A stretch of DNA of 45,776 nucleotides from Glaciecola sp. UBA2563 (GTDB taxonomy: Bacteria; Pseudomonadota; Gammaproteobacteria; Enterobacterales; Alteromonadaceae), in contig DDLV01000062.1 in assembly GCA_002340325.1 (NCBI GenBank), positions 1 through 45,776 on the forward strand, read 5' to 3'. The position numbers and the translations under genes are program-made. Shown one piece after another: positions 8,178 to 16,534 of the stretch. Below the pieces are notes generated by a model. That model was not told the origin of the DNA. It did not search any database and worked only from the letters and a program-made list of their open reading frames with translations. Numbering within the stretch: position 1 is the first letter of the stretch; every line of letters begins with the position of its first letter.

Positions 8178-8240
8178 AAAAAACCACCAGGAGCTGTTAA
8201 TCTTTAATATTTTGCATCATATGAAAGATAAACAGCCCCT
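8178..8240 (-). terminator. Terminator-like hairpin after glutaminase
   Basis: Arms at 8189-8205 and 8224-8240 pair at 15 of 17 positions around an 18-base loop. On the minus strand the hairpin begins inside the glutaminase stop codon and is followed, after a few bases, by TTTTTT (8183-8178). The outer arm, AGGGGCTGTT, also occurs after the glycosyltransferase gene at 23486, so the hairpin may derive from a repeated element. Confidence 0.55.
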
Positions 8241-9156
8241 AGAATATTGAGCACCCTGTAATATCAGTGAGCATTTCAAGCGCAGCTATTCCGGCGGTAG
8301 AGTTTCCTTTTTCATTGAGCTTTGGACTCCAAACTGCTGTGCTGTACATATTTGGGTAAATCGCGACAATTCCGCCACCGACACCACTTTTTCCCGGAAG
8401 TCCAACACGAAACGAAAACTCTCCTGCTTCGTCGTAAAAGCCACAGGTTTGCATTAACGCATTTAAGCGTTTAGTGCGTTTCGCACTTAGAATTTCTTCG
8501 CCGGTACTAAGTAATTTCCCATGATTAGCATAGAGCAGAAACATCTCGCTTAACTCTTTGCAGGACATGGCGATAGAGCAGGTGTGAAAATAAAAATCCA
8601 AGACCTCTTCAACATCATTATTGATGTTGCCATAGCCTTTCATAAAGTTAATCATCGCGCGATTATGATGACCGGTTAGTTTTTCAGATGAGGCCACTTT
8701 TTCATCATAAGTAATGCTGGAATTTCCCGATAGTTTGCATATAAATTCTCGATACTCTTTTTTTGGGTCTTTGAGAGTATTCAGCAGAATATCGCAAATG
8801 ACGATAGCACCCGCATTAATAAATGGGTTTCTCGGCACGCCATTTTCGTATTCCAATTGCACCAACGAGTTAAATGGATCTCCTGATGGTTCAACACCAA
8901 CACGCTCCCAAACGCGTTCACCTTCTGTTAGTAAAGCAAGGGTTAAAGACGGGACTTTGGAAATACTCTGTATTGAGAAGCGCTCGTTGCAATCGCCAAA
9001 GCCGCTCCCCTCGCCCTCTATATTGGTGAGGTACATGCCAAATTTATCTTCAGGGACATTCGCTAACTCAGGTATGTAATTCGCGACTTTGCCGTTCAAA
9101 TCATCGACGCTGATCTGCTTGTTTATTTTATGTAAACTTCCTTGGTAATCCATCAT
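8239..9156 (-). CDS. glsA: Glutaminase A
   Basis: A 305-residue cytosolic glutaminase of the serine-dependent beta-lactamase-like family, which converts L-glutamine to glutamate and ammonia. Length matches the family. Visible signatures are FSIQSISKV with the S-x-x-K catalytic pair, NPFINAGAI, the MSCKELSEMFLLYANHG segment, and KSGVGGGIVAIYP near the C-terminus. Two ATGs begin the frame; neither has a clear ribosome site. It lies 29 bases downstream of the haemoglobin lipoprotein gene on the same strand, so it may be read as a distal part of that operon, although the function is unrelated. Confidence 0.93.
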   Translation of the reverse strand: MMDYQGSLHKINKQISVDDLNGKVANYIPELANVPEDKFGMYLTNIEGEGSGFGDCNERFSIQSISKVPSLTLALLTEGERVWERVGVEPSGDPFNSLVQLEYENGVPRNPFINAGAIVICDILLNTLKDPKKEYREFICKLSGNSSITYDEKVASSEKLTGHHNRAMINFMKGYGNINNDVEEVLDFYFHTCSIAMSCKELSEMFLLYANHGKLLSTGEEILSAKRTKRLNALMQTCGFYDEAGEFSFRVGLPGKSGVGGGIVAIYPNMYSTAVWSPKLNEKGNSTAGIAALEMLTDITGCSIF

Positions 9157-9185
9157 TTTTGTTAGCGCATTTATGTAGAACGATA

Positions 9186-9614
9186 TTACCTATACAGCAT
9201 ATCCTTTCGGGTGGGAGCAAGTCTAGCGAGCAATTTATTTTGTGTTCGATGTGGGATACCAGCTTTATCCATTGCGTTAATAGATAAATCAACCAGACGA
9301 TTGTAGTGAGATTCTGTAATGTTCATCCCCGTGTGGACATCTACCATTGACCTTCCAGTATACACGCACGGTCCGTCAGCTACTTCGCATATGTATTCCG
9401 TTAATTTCTCGACGAAGCGATTGATGTCTGATCCTTCATAGTAAGGTAAAATATATTCATCCATTTCAAATTCTAAAACAAGATTTTCGGCAATTTCTCG
9501 AATTTTAGTTTCGCCACCAAGCTCATCATATAGCGTCGTTGTAGAAGTAGACGAGCAAGCACTTAAACCAAGCAGAATCGCCAGTAATATAATTAATTGC
9601 TGAATAAATTTCAT
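9186..9614 (-). CDS. Group 1 truncated-haemoglobin-like lipoprotein
   Basis: A 142-residue protein with a lipoprotein signal (lipobox LSAC, Cys20) followed by a group 1 truncated-haemoglobin fold: LYDELGGETKIREIAENLV at the start of the globin, the CEVADGPCVYTGRSM segment, and a proximal-histidine candidate His94 in DVHTGMNI. Family members bind haem with O2 or NO; most are cytosolic, so the lipid anchor that would place this one in the periplasm is notable. Its ATG overlaps the DUF3034 stop by four bases (ATGA), making it the last gene of the cupredoxin/c-di-GMP operon. Whether it binds haem cannot be proved from sequence. Confidence 0.88.
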   Translation of the reverse strand: MKFIQQLIILLAILLGLSACSSTSTTTLYDELGGETKIREIAENLVLEFEMDEYILPYYEGSDINRFVEKLTEYICEVADGPCVYTGRSMVDVHTGMNITESHYNRLVDLSINAMDKAGIPHRTQNKLLARLAPTRKDMLYR

Positions 9615-10450
9615 AGCGTTCCACCTATTGATACGTAAAGCCCGTTCTGATCATCTGCACCGGCAATACTGCCAAGCATGGCATATGCTACAGTGATATT
9701 AAAATTTTTGTTGGGTATGTAAGTGACGAATGCCGCTTTCCAATCTTCTTCTGGCAGCGCAATATTATCGGGCTTTTGTCGAAACTCACCGCCAACGGCC
9801 AAATGCCTATTGAATAAAACGCCAACGGTGCACTCTAACATCAATTCGTGGCTGTCATCATTAACACTGCCAAACCCCAACAAGCCCATTTGATTGGCGT
9901 TGGTATAGCGAACGGTTGCATTCCATACTAGGTTGTATCCGCTGACTGCACCTAAATGCACTTTAGTCGCTGCGATGTAAACATCTGTGCCGCTAGTGTC
10001 TTGAGCACCAAGGGCTAACGCAATCGCATCATCTTTTAGGCTTTTGTGTAGTACACCTAAGCTAACCTGCGGCCATCGAGAGAAGATAACATCTCCGTAC
10101 AATCTAACCTTAGCGCCTACAATAGTTTGTTCAATATCTCCCGCGCCCGCTTTTATGGAAAAGCTTTGTTGAGCAACTGAAAGCTCGACGCGGTCATAAA
10201 GTGATACGCTAGCACCTAACGCATGAAGTTTGTAATCATCAACCGTTACGTAGCTAGAGAAGGCGTTTACCGAGTATTCGTCGCGGCTATCATATCCCGG
10301 TAGCGTGGCCCACGGGACTAAACCGCCACCGCCAGCGCCTTCAACTTGGATAAGGCCAGCGGTCGCAATGAGTTTGCCATCTCCAGCAAATGTTGTATTT
10401 GCGGTAAATAAACAAATAAACACTACCGCAAGAATTCTAATTTTTTTCAT
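9611..10450 (-). CDS. DUF3034-family outer-membrane-like protein
   Basis: A 279-residue protein from the ATG at 10450, chosen because it starts a signal peptide (MKKIRILAVVFICLFTANTTFA) with AGGA upstream; the frame itself opens at 10504. The mature part begins KLIATAGLIQVEGAGGGGLVPWA, which I recognise as DUF3034. The protein alternates short amphipathic strands rich in glycine and ends in a beta-strand-like GLYVSIGGTL, as expected for a small beta-barrel or surface-exposed envelope protein. It overlaps the upstream GGDEF/EAL gene by 14 bases and the downstream haemoglobin gene by four, so expression is coupled. Function is unknown. Confidence 0.82.
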   Translation of the reverse strand: MKKIRILAVVFICLFTANTTFAGDGKLIATAGLIQVEGAGGGGLVPWATLPGYDSRDEYSVNAFSSYVTVDDYKLHALGASVSLYDRVELSVAQQSFSIKAGAGDIEQTIVGAKVRLYGDVIFSRWPQVSLGVLHKSLKDDAIALALGAQDTSGTDVYIAATKVHLGAVSGYNLVWNATVRYTNANQMGLLGFGSVNDDSHELMLECTVGVLFNRHLAVGGEFRQKPDNIALPEEDWKAAFVTYIPNKNFNITVAYAMLGSIAGADDQNGLYVSIGGTL

Positions 10451-12776
10451 GCATTCGGTTCCTCGCCGATGATTCATTTGACATAAATTCAATAAAATCA
10501 TCAACGCTTAAAGGTTTCTCAATAAAATACCCTTGAGCAAATTGGCAGTTCCATTCTTTCAAGAGATTAAGTGCTTCTCTGTTTTCGACACCTTCAGCGA
10601 CAACTTTAAGTCCAAATGAATTGGCGAGTTCTAATGTGTTTTTCACTAACAACTGATCGTCAGTATCGCGGTCCAAATCTTTCACAAAACAACGATCAAT
10701 TTTGATCACTGTAATTGGTAGTGTTTTAATGTAAGCAAGCGATGAATAACCAGTACCAAAATCATCAATGGCGATTTGAAACCCTTTTTTTCGAAGCTTT
10801 TGTAGATTGAAAACCGCACTTTCTGAATCAGCAACTATTTCGCTTTCGGTTATTTCAAGTTCAATTTCACTTGGTTTAAGTCCATTTACCTTAATCAGTT
10901 GGTCGAAATAGGCTAATAACTTGGTGTTTTCAATGTCTTGTGTGGATAAGTTAATGGCAATAGATAAATTAAGACCTTTTTCCTTAAATTGATTCAAATC
11001 ACCTATCGCCCTTTCCATTACCCATGTTGAAATTTGTCCAATAAGACCTGCTTGTTCAGCGAGAGTAATAAATTCATCAGGCGGTATAAATCCAAGCTCT
11101 TTATCTATCCATCTGATAAGTGCCTCAGCGCCATTCACCTTTCCTGTGGTAAGATCTAATTTGGGCTGATAGACCAAAAACAAATCATCCATATTTGAAG
11201 CCAGTGTGCGCTTGAGAGCAGTTAATACAGCCAATCGCCGTAAATACCGTTGTTCCCGTTCTGGTTCGTAGAATGAAACCGACGTAGTGCTTGTTCGCGC
11301 TTGTTCTAAAATGATATTGAGTTTGCGCAGGATAGTTTCTGAATTCTTATATTCGTTGCCTTGGTAAACGTCAATAACACCTAACGCTATTCTCACTTGT
11401 ATCTTTAGATCATCCACGCATACTGGTAATTGCATATCGCTCTGAAATTGTTGCAATTCTGCTTTGTTTAGAAAGGCAGATGTTAAAATAACAATATCGC
11501 TACCTGATAACCTGCTTTTAAGGCCTGATAGTTTTTCGGTTCGACTAGCAACGACTTTCAAGCATTCGTCAGCGTTGCTGAAACCATATAAATCGTTGAC
11601 ATCCTGAAAACCAATTATGCTAATGCCAATGACCTGAAATTCCTCTTCTAAGCCTAACTTTTCATCTAATGCAGCTTCAAGATAACTGCGATTCTTCAAT
11701 CTCGTCAGCATGTCATGCTCAGCTCGAAACTGAATTTCACTTTCCCGTTGCTTGACATTTTCTCGCATGCGAAACAATGCAGATGTTAAATTGTCGAGCT
11801 CTACAAATCTCGGTGCGTATTCTGTTTTGTTTTCGTAATCACCATCCGCTATTCTGTCGGCCAAACGCACGAGGTTTGATACCGGGCTACTAAGCCTTTT
11901 TGAAAAAACTACCGACACAAATAGCGTAAACGCCATTACAATTATTGTAATCGCGATGATAGAAAGCTGCGTAGACACCAGCTCCCGGTAAATAGGGGCA
12001 ACATCTTGCGCAATGGAAACTCGTACGTCTGGATGATTCACGTTTGGCAGCGTTATTTGGCCTTCCAACACCATTTTTTTGTTCTGAATGAAACCGTCAA
12101 TCCATGAAGCGCCATTCTCACTTAATATCAATGGCGCGTTTTCACCGTCGGGAAAAGTAGAAGCGATAGTATTAATCTCACCTTCGTCATTGTTCAAGCT
12201 TATGATCAAATCACTTTGAATGATTGACTTTAACTCACTTAGAAGCGCTTGGTCATATTGAAACGCAATGCCAGCCGCTGCGATAAAGTTTGGGGCCTTA
12301 ATTGGCGTAAGTATTACCTGATAAAGGTTATCGTTAATAACAATGAACTCATCGACGCTGTCAAACACCAGTAACAATTCAATTAAGTTTTCATTAGGAT
12401 AACGCTGCAGTTCGGTGTATTGGCTTGGATAGGTGGTTTCAATTTTCCTATCCAGATCGATTAGCATCATCAAATCTGCATTTATTCTGTCACCATGATT
12501 CTTTAAAACGCTATCAATGGTCGGTAAATCACCCGTCGCAATTGCTCTTTTAAATCCAAAATCGGAAGTAAGAATCGACGCGACATTCACCAACTGTGAA
12601 CGCCGCTCTTCAGATATTCTCTGAAACACGCCCTGCGCGATTGAAAGGTCTTTTTGCAGTTGCTTATTGACAGAAATCGTGGATAGCTGCCAAATAGTAA
12701 TGAGTATTAATATTGACGTCAGGCTAATACCGGTAATGACTAACCGGAATAAGCTACCTGCGAACGTAATCTTCAA
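10437..12776 (-). CDS. Sensor protein: periplasmic domain, HAMP, degenerate GGDEF, intact EAL
   Basis: A 779-residue inner-membrane protein from a TTG start (AGGGG lies about ten bases upstream; one base separates it from the cupredoxin stop). Helices near 10-30 and 268-288 enclose a cache-like periplasmic domain. HAMP follows (SKRLSSPVSNLVRLADRIADGDY, about 290-340). The GGDEF domain (about 350-505) keeps DMLTRLKNR but has SGSDI where GGDEF should be, so it is not a cyclase. The EAL domain (about 520-765) keeps EALIRW, ELEITESE, IDDFGTGYSS, KIDRCFVKDL and AEGVEN, so c-di-GMP hydrolysis is expected. A periplasmic signal, perhaps from the cupredoxin or haemoglobin encoded beside it, would set its activity; that link is inferred. 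Confidence 0.9.
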   Translation of the reverse strand: MKITFAGSLFRLVITGISLTSILILITIWQLSTISVNKQLQKDLSIAQGVFQRISEERRSQLVNVASILTSDFGFKRAIATGDLPTIDSVLKNHGDRINADLMMLIDLDRKIETTYPSQYTELQRYPNENLIELLLVFDSVDEFIVINDNLYQVILTPIKAPNFIAAAGIAFQYDQALLSELKSIIQSDLIISLNNDEGEINTIASTFPDGENAPLILSENGASWIDGFIQNKKMVLEGQITLPNVNHPDVRVSIAQDVAPIYRELVSTQLSIIAITIIVMAFTLFVSVVFSKRLSSPVSNLVRLADRIADGDYENKTEYAPRFVELDNLTSALFRMRENVKQRESEIQFRAEHDMLTRLKNRSYLEAALDEKLGLEEEFQVIGISIIGFQDVNDLYGFSNADECLKVVASRTEKLSGLKSRLSGSDIVILTSAFLNKAELQQFQSDMQLPVCVDDLKIQVRIALGVIDVYQGNEYKNSETILRKLNIILEQARTSTTSVSFYEPEREQRYLRRLAVLTALKRTLASNMDDLFLVYQPKLDLTTGKVNGAEALIRWIDKELGFIPPDEFITLAEQAGLIGQISTWVMERAIGDLNQFKEKGLNLSIAINLSTQDIENTKLLAYFDQLIKVNGLKPSEIELEITESEIVADSESAVFNLQKLRKKGFQIAIDDFGTGYSSLAYIKTLPITVIKIDRCFVKDLDRDTDDQLLVKNTLELANSFGLKVVAEGVENREALNLLKEWNCQFAQGYFIEKPLSVDDFIEFMSNESSARNRMHEKN

Positions 12777-12777
12777 C

Positions 12778-13479
12778 TCATTGTCCCCTGAGCAACTTAT
12801 TACTTCCGAACACTCTTTGTTTGGAATTGGGGGTCAGGGAGTTTCCAATAATTTTTAGCTCAACTTTTGTGACGCCATCCTCTGCTGAAAACTGCTTAGG
12901 ATAGACGAGCTTCTTGTTTTCTAAGCGCAATTCCCCCTTCGCGGAATGGTCGACACTCAAATCTGGATGCCAGTAGGTTGCTTTTGTGACGCCTTCTGGG
13001 ATCTGAACGCGGCCATTGGCATCGCTAACCCAAAACTGTGCAGTGTCGCTGACATAAATGTAACCCAGCATCAGGTCATGAATATTGCAGCCAAGAACGA
13101 CAACGCCGGGTTGCTCAAATACAATAACGGGTGACTCATCGTTGCTGTAGAGATTTACTTCGAAAGATTTCGCCTCAGAGAAACTATATATGTGATGACG
13201 TATGTTATCGCTATTGGGGAATGAGACCGATTGGCCAGTTCGCACTGGCAATACACGCGGCGAAAACTGTTTTTTCACCTGGTTCATCACCAGAGGTTCG
13301 TTTATCTTTTCTAGGCTGTCAGAATCGGCACTCGATACCACAACATACTCAAGGGCGTTTCCTTTTTCGTCTACAAATTCGAGTTCAACTGCAGTAACGT
13401 CGACGCAACAAGCAACGAATATCACCAGTAAAATGATAGTGTTTTTGACAGTGTTGAATACCCAGGAAGAACTTCTCAT
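12778..13479 (-). CDS. Periplasmic cupredoxin ('methylamine utilization protein'-type)
   Basis: A 233-residue protein from the ATG at 13479; a TTG at 13494 would add five residues. After a signal peptide (about 1-30) comes a cupredoxin-like domain with the type 1 copper ligand pattern: a histidine in NIRHHIYSF and a Cys-x2-His-x2-Met cluster in GCNIHDLMLGYIYVSD. Such genes are often labelled methylamine utilization proteins, but no methylamine dehydrogenase genes lie here, so that name should not be taken as function. It heads the overlapping operon with the GGDEF/EAL sensor, DUF3034 and haemoglobin lipoprotein. A redox or copper-sensing role is inferred. Confidence 0.85.
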   Translation of the reverse strand: MRSSSWVFNTVKNTIILLVIFVACCVDVTAVELEFVDEKGNALEYVVVSSADSDSLEKINEPLVMNQVKKQFSPRVLPVRTGQSVSFPNSDNIRHHIYSFSEAKSFEVNLYSNDESPVIVFEQPGVVVLGCNIHDLMLGYIYVSDTAQFWVSDANGRVQIPEGVTKATYWHPDLSVDHSAKGELRLENKKLVYPKQFSAEDGVTKVELKIIGNSLTPNSKQRVFGSNKLLRGQ

Positions 13480-13823
13480 TATTTTTTCTCGCAATGCATC
13501 TGCTTATTTCACCCATCCCGCTTACCGACCATATACCCCGAAGCGGTTTAATGACGATAGTTATCATCGTCAGACAAGAAGCAATTTCGCTTACCACTTT
13601 TTCTTTTGTGCGGAGTGTAAAGGGTTATTTCCTCCTAGAATTTATCGACAAACAACCTAAATAACTTAGTGTAAATAAGGACTGAATAGGTCTAAATGGT
13701 GAGCATTGGACTAGCGTCTACTGAACTCGCGACGCTATGACCTTTTATAAATAACAGTGATTGAATGTAACGTCGCGGTTCATATTAGACGGATACGTGG
13801 ATTATTAGATTAAACCTTTTTTA
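13480..13823. other. Intergenic region upstream of the cupredoxin operon
   Basis: No convincing gene. It holds the inverted repeat TGACGAT-N7-ATCGTCA at 13552-13572, about 75 bases before the cupredoxin ATG, and a longer-range CGCGACG/CGTCGCG pair around 13729-13775. The start of the cupredoxin operon transcript must lie here, but I see no confident -35/-10 pair. Confidence 0.5.
13552..13572. promoter_or_regulatory. Inverted repeat, candidate operator of the cupredoxin operon
   Basis: TGACGAT (13552-13558) and ATCGTCA (13566-13572) are perfect 7-base inverted arms with a 7-base spacer, in the promoter region of the four-gene operon. It does not match an FNR, NsrR or Fur consensus. Symmetry and position are all that support it. 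Confidence 0.35.
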
Positions 13824-14360
13824 TTATTGCTTTGCCAAAGAAACCAAATATTCTGCCGTTTTTTCAAATCTTTGGTCCTCAGGATCTGATAACATCGTCC
13901 TTCCCAAAATAGAACCATCTGGTCGCACGAACAATGTCAGCGGCGTACCAAACGCATCAAAAACGTTAACCGCAACATCATCCCCATTTACCAGCGTGGG
14001 AAACGTGATCCCTCTTGATAATAGCTCTTCAGCGGGATTTGCATCTGGTTGTTCATTCACCGATATTGCAACGATTTCTAGTCCATCATCATTATATTTT
14101 TCATAAATGCGCTGCAGCTCAGGATGCAATCGCTTACAGTAGTGGCACCATGTCCCCCAAACCGAGATAATAAGCGGTTTACCCAAATAAGATGCCTCAT
14201 TGAACCACTCGCCTTGCTGATTTTGTAAGCTCCATCGCGGGATGTCTTTGTCCAGTTGTTGCTGATTACTCTCGTCAGCGAATACTGAAGCAGCGGCCAG
14301 TACAGACACAATTATTATCATCAACAGTTTTTGCACAGTTTTTTTCCTTACATTTGACAT
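13824..14360 (-). CDS. TlpA/ResA-like periplasmic thiol-disulfide oxidoreductase
   Basis: A 178-residue protein from the ATG at 14360, chosen because it begins a clean signal peptide ending ASVFA; in-frame ATG (14387) and GTG (14396) lie upstream and none has a strong ribosome site. The thioredoxin domain carries WGTWCHYCKRLHPEL, with the CxxC pair, and a TPLTLFVRPDGSI cis-proline segment, typical of TlpA/ResA/DsbE reductases that keep periplasmic thiols reduced, often for cytochrome c or copper-site maturation. It is transcribed alone, 344 bases upstream of the cupredoxin operon on the same strand; a role in maturing that cupredoxin is possible but only inferred. Confidence 0.88.
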   Translation of the reverse strand: MSNVRKKTVQKLLMIIIVSVLAAASVFADESNQQQLDKDIPRWSLQNQQGEWFNEASYLGKPLIISVWGTWCHYCKRLHPELQRIYEKYNDDGLEIVAISVNEQPDANPAEELLSRGITFPTLVNGDDVAVNVFDAFGTPLTLFVRPDGSILGRTMLSDPEDQRFEKTAEYLVSLAKQ

Positions 14361-14490
14361 GGGCTTGAATGCGCAAAAAGAGCGCATTAGCGGCACGTAA
14401 TAAAAGACATCTTTAGGAGCAATAAACTTTCAACTAATGCTGAGAAAAACAACAAAACCAAAAATGGCAAAGACGTATTTGGTACTTTTT

Positions 14491-14520
14491 TTGTCACCTT
14501 TTCCCGAATGCAGGCACTTA
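14491..14520 (+). promoter_or_regulatory. Putative ECF promoter of the CIA30/acyltransferase operon
   Basis: TTGTCACC (14491-14498), 13 bases, AGGCACTTA (14512-14520). The 30-base block matches the block upstream of the membrane-fused sigma factor (1825-1796, minus strand) at 25 of 30 positions with identical spacing. The rest of the 14361-14632 gap holds no gene; the ATG of the first gene is 112 bases downstream with GAGGA as ribosome site. Promoter role is inferred. Confidence 0.55.
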
Positions 14521-14632
14521 AGTATCGTAACCGATTTAATTAAGCACTTTGTGCGACTTGATTTGTGTGGCTTAACAAAAGGAATAGTCGTTCGAAGGTG
14601 CAAACTCCATCTGATATTTTGAGGAAAAGACG

Positions 14633-15217
14633 ATGCAATACATTACGAATAAACTTTTAAAACTATTAGCGATTCTCATAATAATGCTTATTAGTTCGAC
14701 GGATGCGAATGCAGTTAGTGCGATTGATAGCTTTGACGATGAAGTTAACAATGACAGAGGATTACCGCGACAACATATGAATGACTCAATGACCGGCGGA
14801 AACACTACGACTAGCCATTTCTTTAAAAGTGGTGTTATGCATATAAAAGGAGACATAGAACCTCCGAGGGGACAGCCGGGTTGGGCAAGTACAGTACTAT
14901 TGCTTTCGCCTGATGGCACACCGATTAACGCAGACAAATATCAAGGTATACGCGTAAAGTTGAGAATCAATCGGGGTATGGTTTCGCTCTCGGCGAATAG
15001 CACAGAAGTCACCAATTTTGATTATCACGCCGCACTTTTGTCTGCGCCTATCGATGGGAACTTTCATGAGATCAACATACCATTTGATTCGATGAAGAGA
15101 GCGTGGTCTGAGCAAACCAAACTGAATACGCAGACCATCAACAGTTTGAGTATCGTGGCGTTTAGCATGCAAAAAGCGTCATTTGATTTTCAAATTGACG
15201 AAATCGCGTTTTATTAA
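14633..15217 (+). CDS. CIA30-family secreted protein
   Basis: A 194-residue protein with a signal peptide (about 1-27, ending ANA) and then one domain of the complex I intermediate-associated protein 30 (CIA30) type, a galactose-binding-like beta-sandwich. Recognised segments are IDSFDDEV, GDIEPPRGQPGWASTVLLLS, SANSTEVTNFDYHAAL, FDSMKRAWSEQ and FQIDEIAFY at the C-terminus. Bacterial members are of unknown function despite the mitochondrial name. GAGGAAAAGACG precedes the ATG. It is followed 41 bases on by the acyltransferase, so the pair is likely an operon under the ECF-like promoter at 14491-14520. Confidence 0.85.
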   Translation: MQYITNKLLKLLAILIIMLISSTDANAVSAIDSFDDEVNNDRGLPRQHMNDSMTGGNTTTSHFFKSGVMHIKGDIEPPRGQPGWASTVLLLSPDGTPINADKYQGIRVKLRINRGMVSLSANSTEVTNFDYHAALLSAPIDGNFHEINIPFDSMKRAWSEQTKLNTQTINSLSIVAFSMQKASFDFQIDEIAFY

Positions 15218-15258
15218 TCCCCACTCTTGTCAATAATTTATAGAAGAAACTAAAAACC

Positions 15259-16503
15259 ATGACGGCTAATAACTCACAGCGGCTACATTATCTTGATGCT
15301 GTTCGTGCATTTGCGCTACTGGCTGGCGTTGTATTTCATGCATCATTATCTTTTTTACCGGTATTCATAGGTTGGGCCGTTATGGATGTTTCAACAAGCA
15401 ATTGGATTGGTAACTTTATGCTGATTAGTCACGCGTTTAGGATGCCTTTATTTTTCTTAATCGCTGGCTATTTTGCTCGAATGGCATTGTGTAACTTAGG
15501 CTCAACTGAATTTTTAAAAAGCCGTTTTTTCCGGATCTTAATTCCCTTTGTAATTGGCTGGATTATTTTGCACCCAATGATTGTGTCCGGTTGGATTATG
15601 GGTAATCAAAGCCTTCGTGGCGAAGTTGACATCATACAGGGATTGTCCGCTGGTATTAAAAGCCTTAAGGAACCAATGGGCGGTTATTTTGTCGGAACGC
15701 ATTTGTGGTTCTTATATTATCTATTGGTTATTACAGCACTTATGATCGGTATTAGAGTGATTCTTAATCATTCATTTGATAGTAGTGCTGATTGTAAAGC
15801 GAGTAACAACCCATACGTTTTAAATCAATTCAAAGTGATGATTAATAAATCGGTAGAATGGTTTTGCAATCGACCGTTTTTCAGCTGTTATAGCGGCCTG
15901 GTTGTCATCATAGTCTTTACTGCTATTTGCCTTTGGAATATGCAAAACTGGGGATTGGATACACCAGATAAATCGCTAGTGCCGCACGTACCTGTTTTGC
16001 TTACCTATAGCGGATGCTTTCTTACGGGTTATCTGCTGCAACGCCATCCGCATTTACTCGAATGGTTCGGCAAAATTTCATTTTTAAAAATTGTCTTTTG
16101 CGGACTCGCTATTGTGTGCGCGGTGAGCTTAGAAAAGTATCAAATGACGCCTAACATCCCCGGCATTTTCATCTATAAGGTGTTGTTTTCTGTCGCGTAT
16201 GCAATGATGATGTGGCTATTGATGATGATAATTGTAGGGGTGTTTCGCAAAATTTTTGTACGTTCTAATAAGGTTGTTCGTTATTTATCAGACGCTTCAT
16301 ATTGGATATACCTCATTCATCTTCCTATAGTTGTTTGGCTGCAAGTCGCTTTCTCAGAGGTCAATTGGCACTGGTCAATCAAGCTTTGCCTGATTTGTCT
16401 GCTCACGATATCCGTGTCGCTTTTGCTATATGATGCTTTTGTCAGATCGACATTGATTGGCAAACAACTAAACGGAAAAACCAAGGGACGTGCGTTTTTT
16501 TAA
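15259..16503 (+). CDS. Membrane acyltransferase family 3 protein (OpgC-like)
   Basis: A 414-residue multi-pass inner-membrane protein, about ten hydrophobic helices. The N-terminus RLHYLDAVRAFALLAGVVFHASLSF and the following FRMPLFFLIAGYFARM are signatures of acyltransferase family 3, including the histidine in VVFHAS that is essential in this family. Length and layout resemble OpgC/MdoC, which succinylates periplasmic glucans, but no glucan synthesis genes are near, so the acceptor is unknown. It is the second gene of the CIA30 operon. Envelope modification in response to the sigma factor is inferred. Confidence 0.85.
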   Translation: MTANNSQRLHYLDAVRAFALLAGVVFHASLSFLPVFIGWAVMDVSTSNWIGNFMLISHAFRMPLFFLIAGYFARMALCNLGSTEFLKSRFFRILIPFVIGWIILHPMIVSGWIMGNQSLRGEVDIIQGLSAGIKSLKEPMGGYFVGTHLWFLYYLLVITALMIGIRVILNHSFDSSADCKASNNPYVLNQFKVMINKSVEWFCNRPFFSCYSGLVVIIVFTAICLWNMQNWGLDTPDKSLVPHVPVLLTYSGCFLTGYLLQRHPHLLEWFGKISFLKIVFCGLAIVCAVSLEKYQMTPNIPGIFIYKVLFSVAYAMMMWLLMMIIVGVFRKIFVRSNKVVRYLSDASYWIYLIHLPIVVWLQVAFSEVNWHWSIKLCLICLLTISVSLLLYDAFVRSTLIGKQLNGKTKGRAFF

Positions 16504-16534
16504 TACCAATGCAAAAGGGTATGAGTCTTTTATT

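Noticed and set aside
9611..10504. Longer start for the DUF3034 protein at 10504
   Set aside because: The extra 18 residues precede a clean signal peptide and come from the upstream gene's coding region; the ATG at 10450 has a ribosome site.
12778..13479. Methylamine utilisation pathway from the cupredoxin gene's usual label
   Set aside because: No methylamine dehydrogenase or maturation genes are present; context points to sensing.
13202..13660. 152-residue plus-strand frame across the cupredoxin gene and its promoter
   Set aside because: Mostly antisense to a well-supported gene; no motifs.
14437..14622. 61-residue frame upstream of the CIA30 gene
   Set aside because: Covers the promoter-like block and leader; no ribosome site or recognisable sequence.
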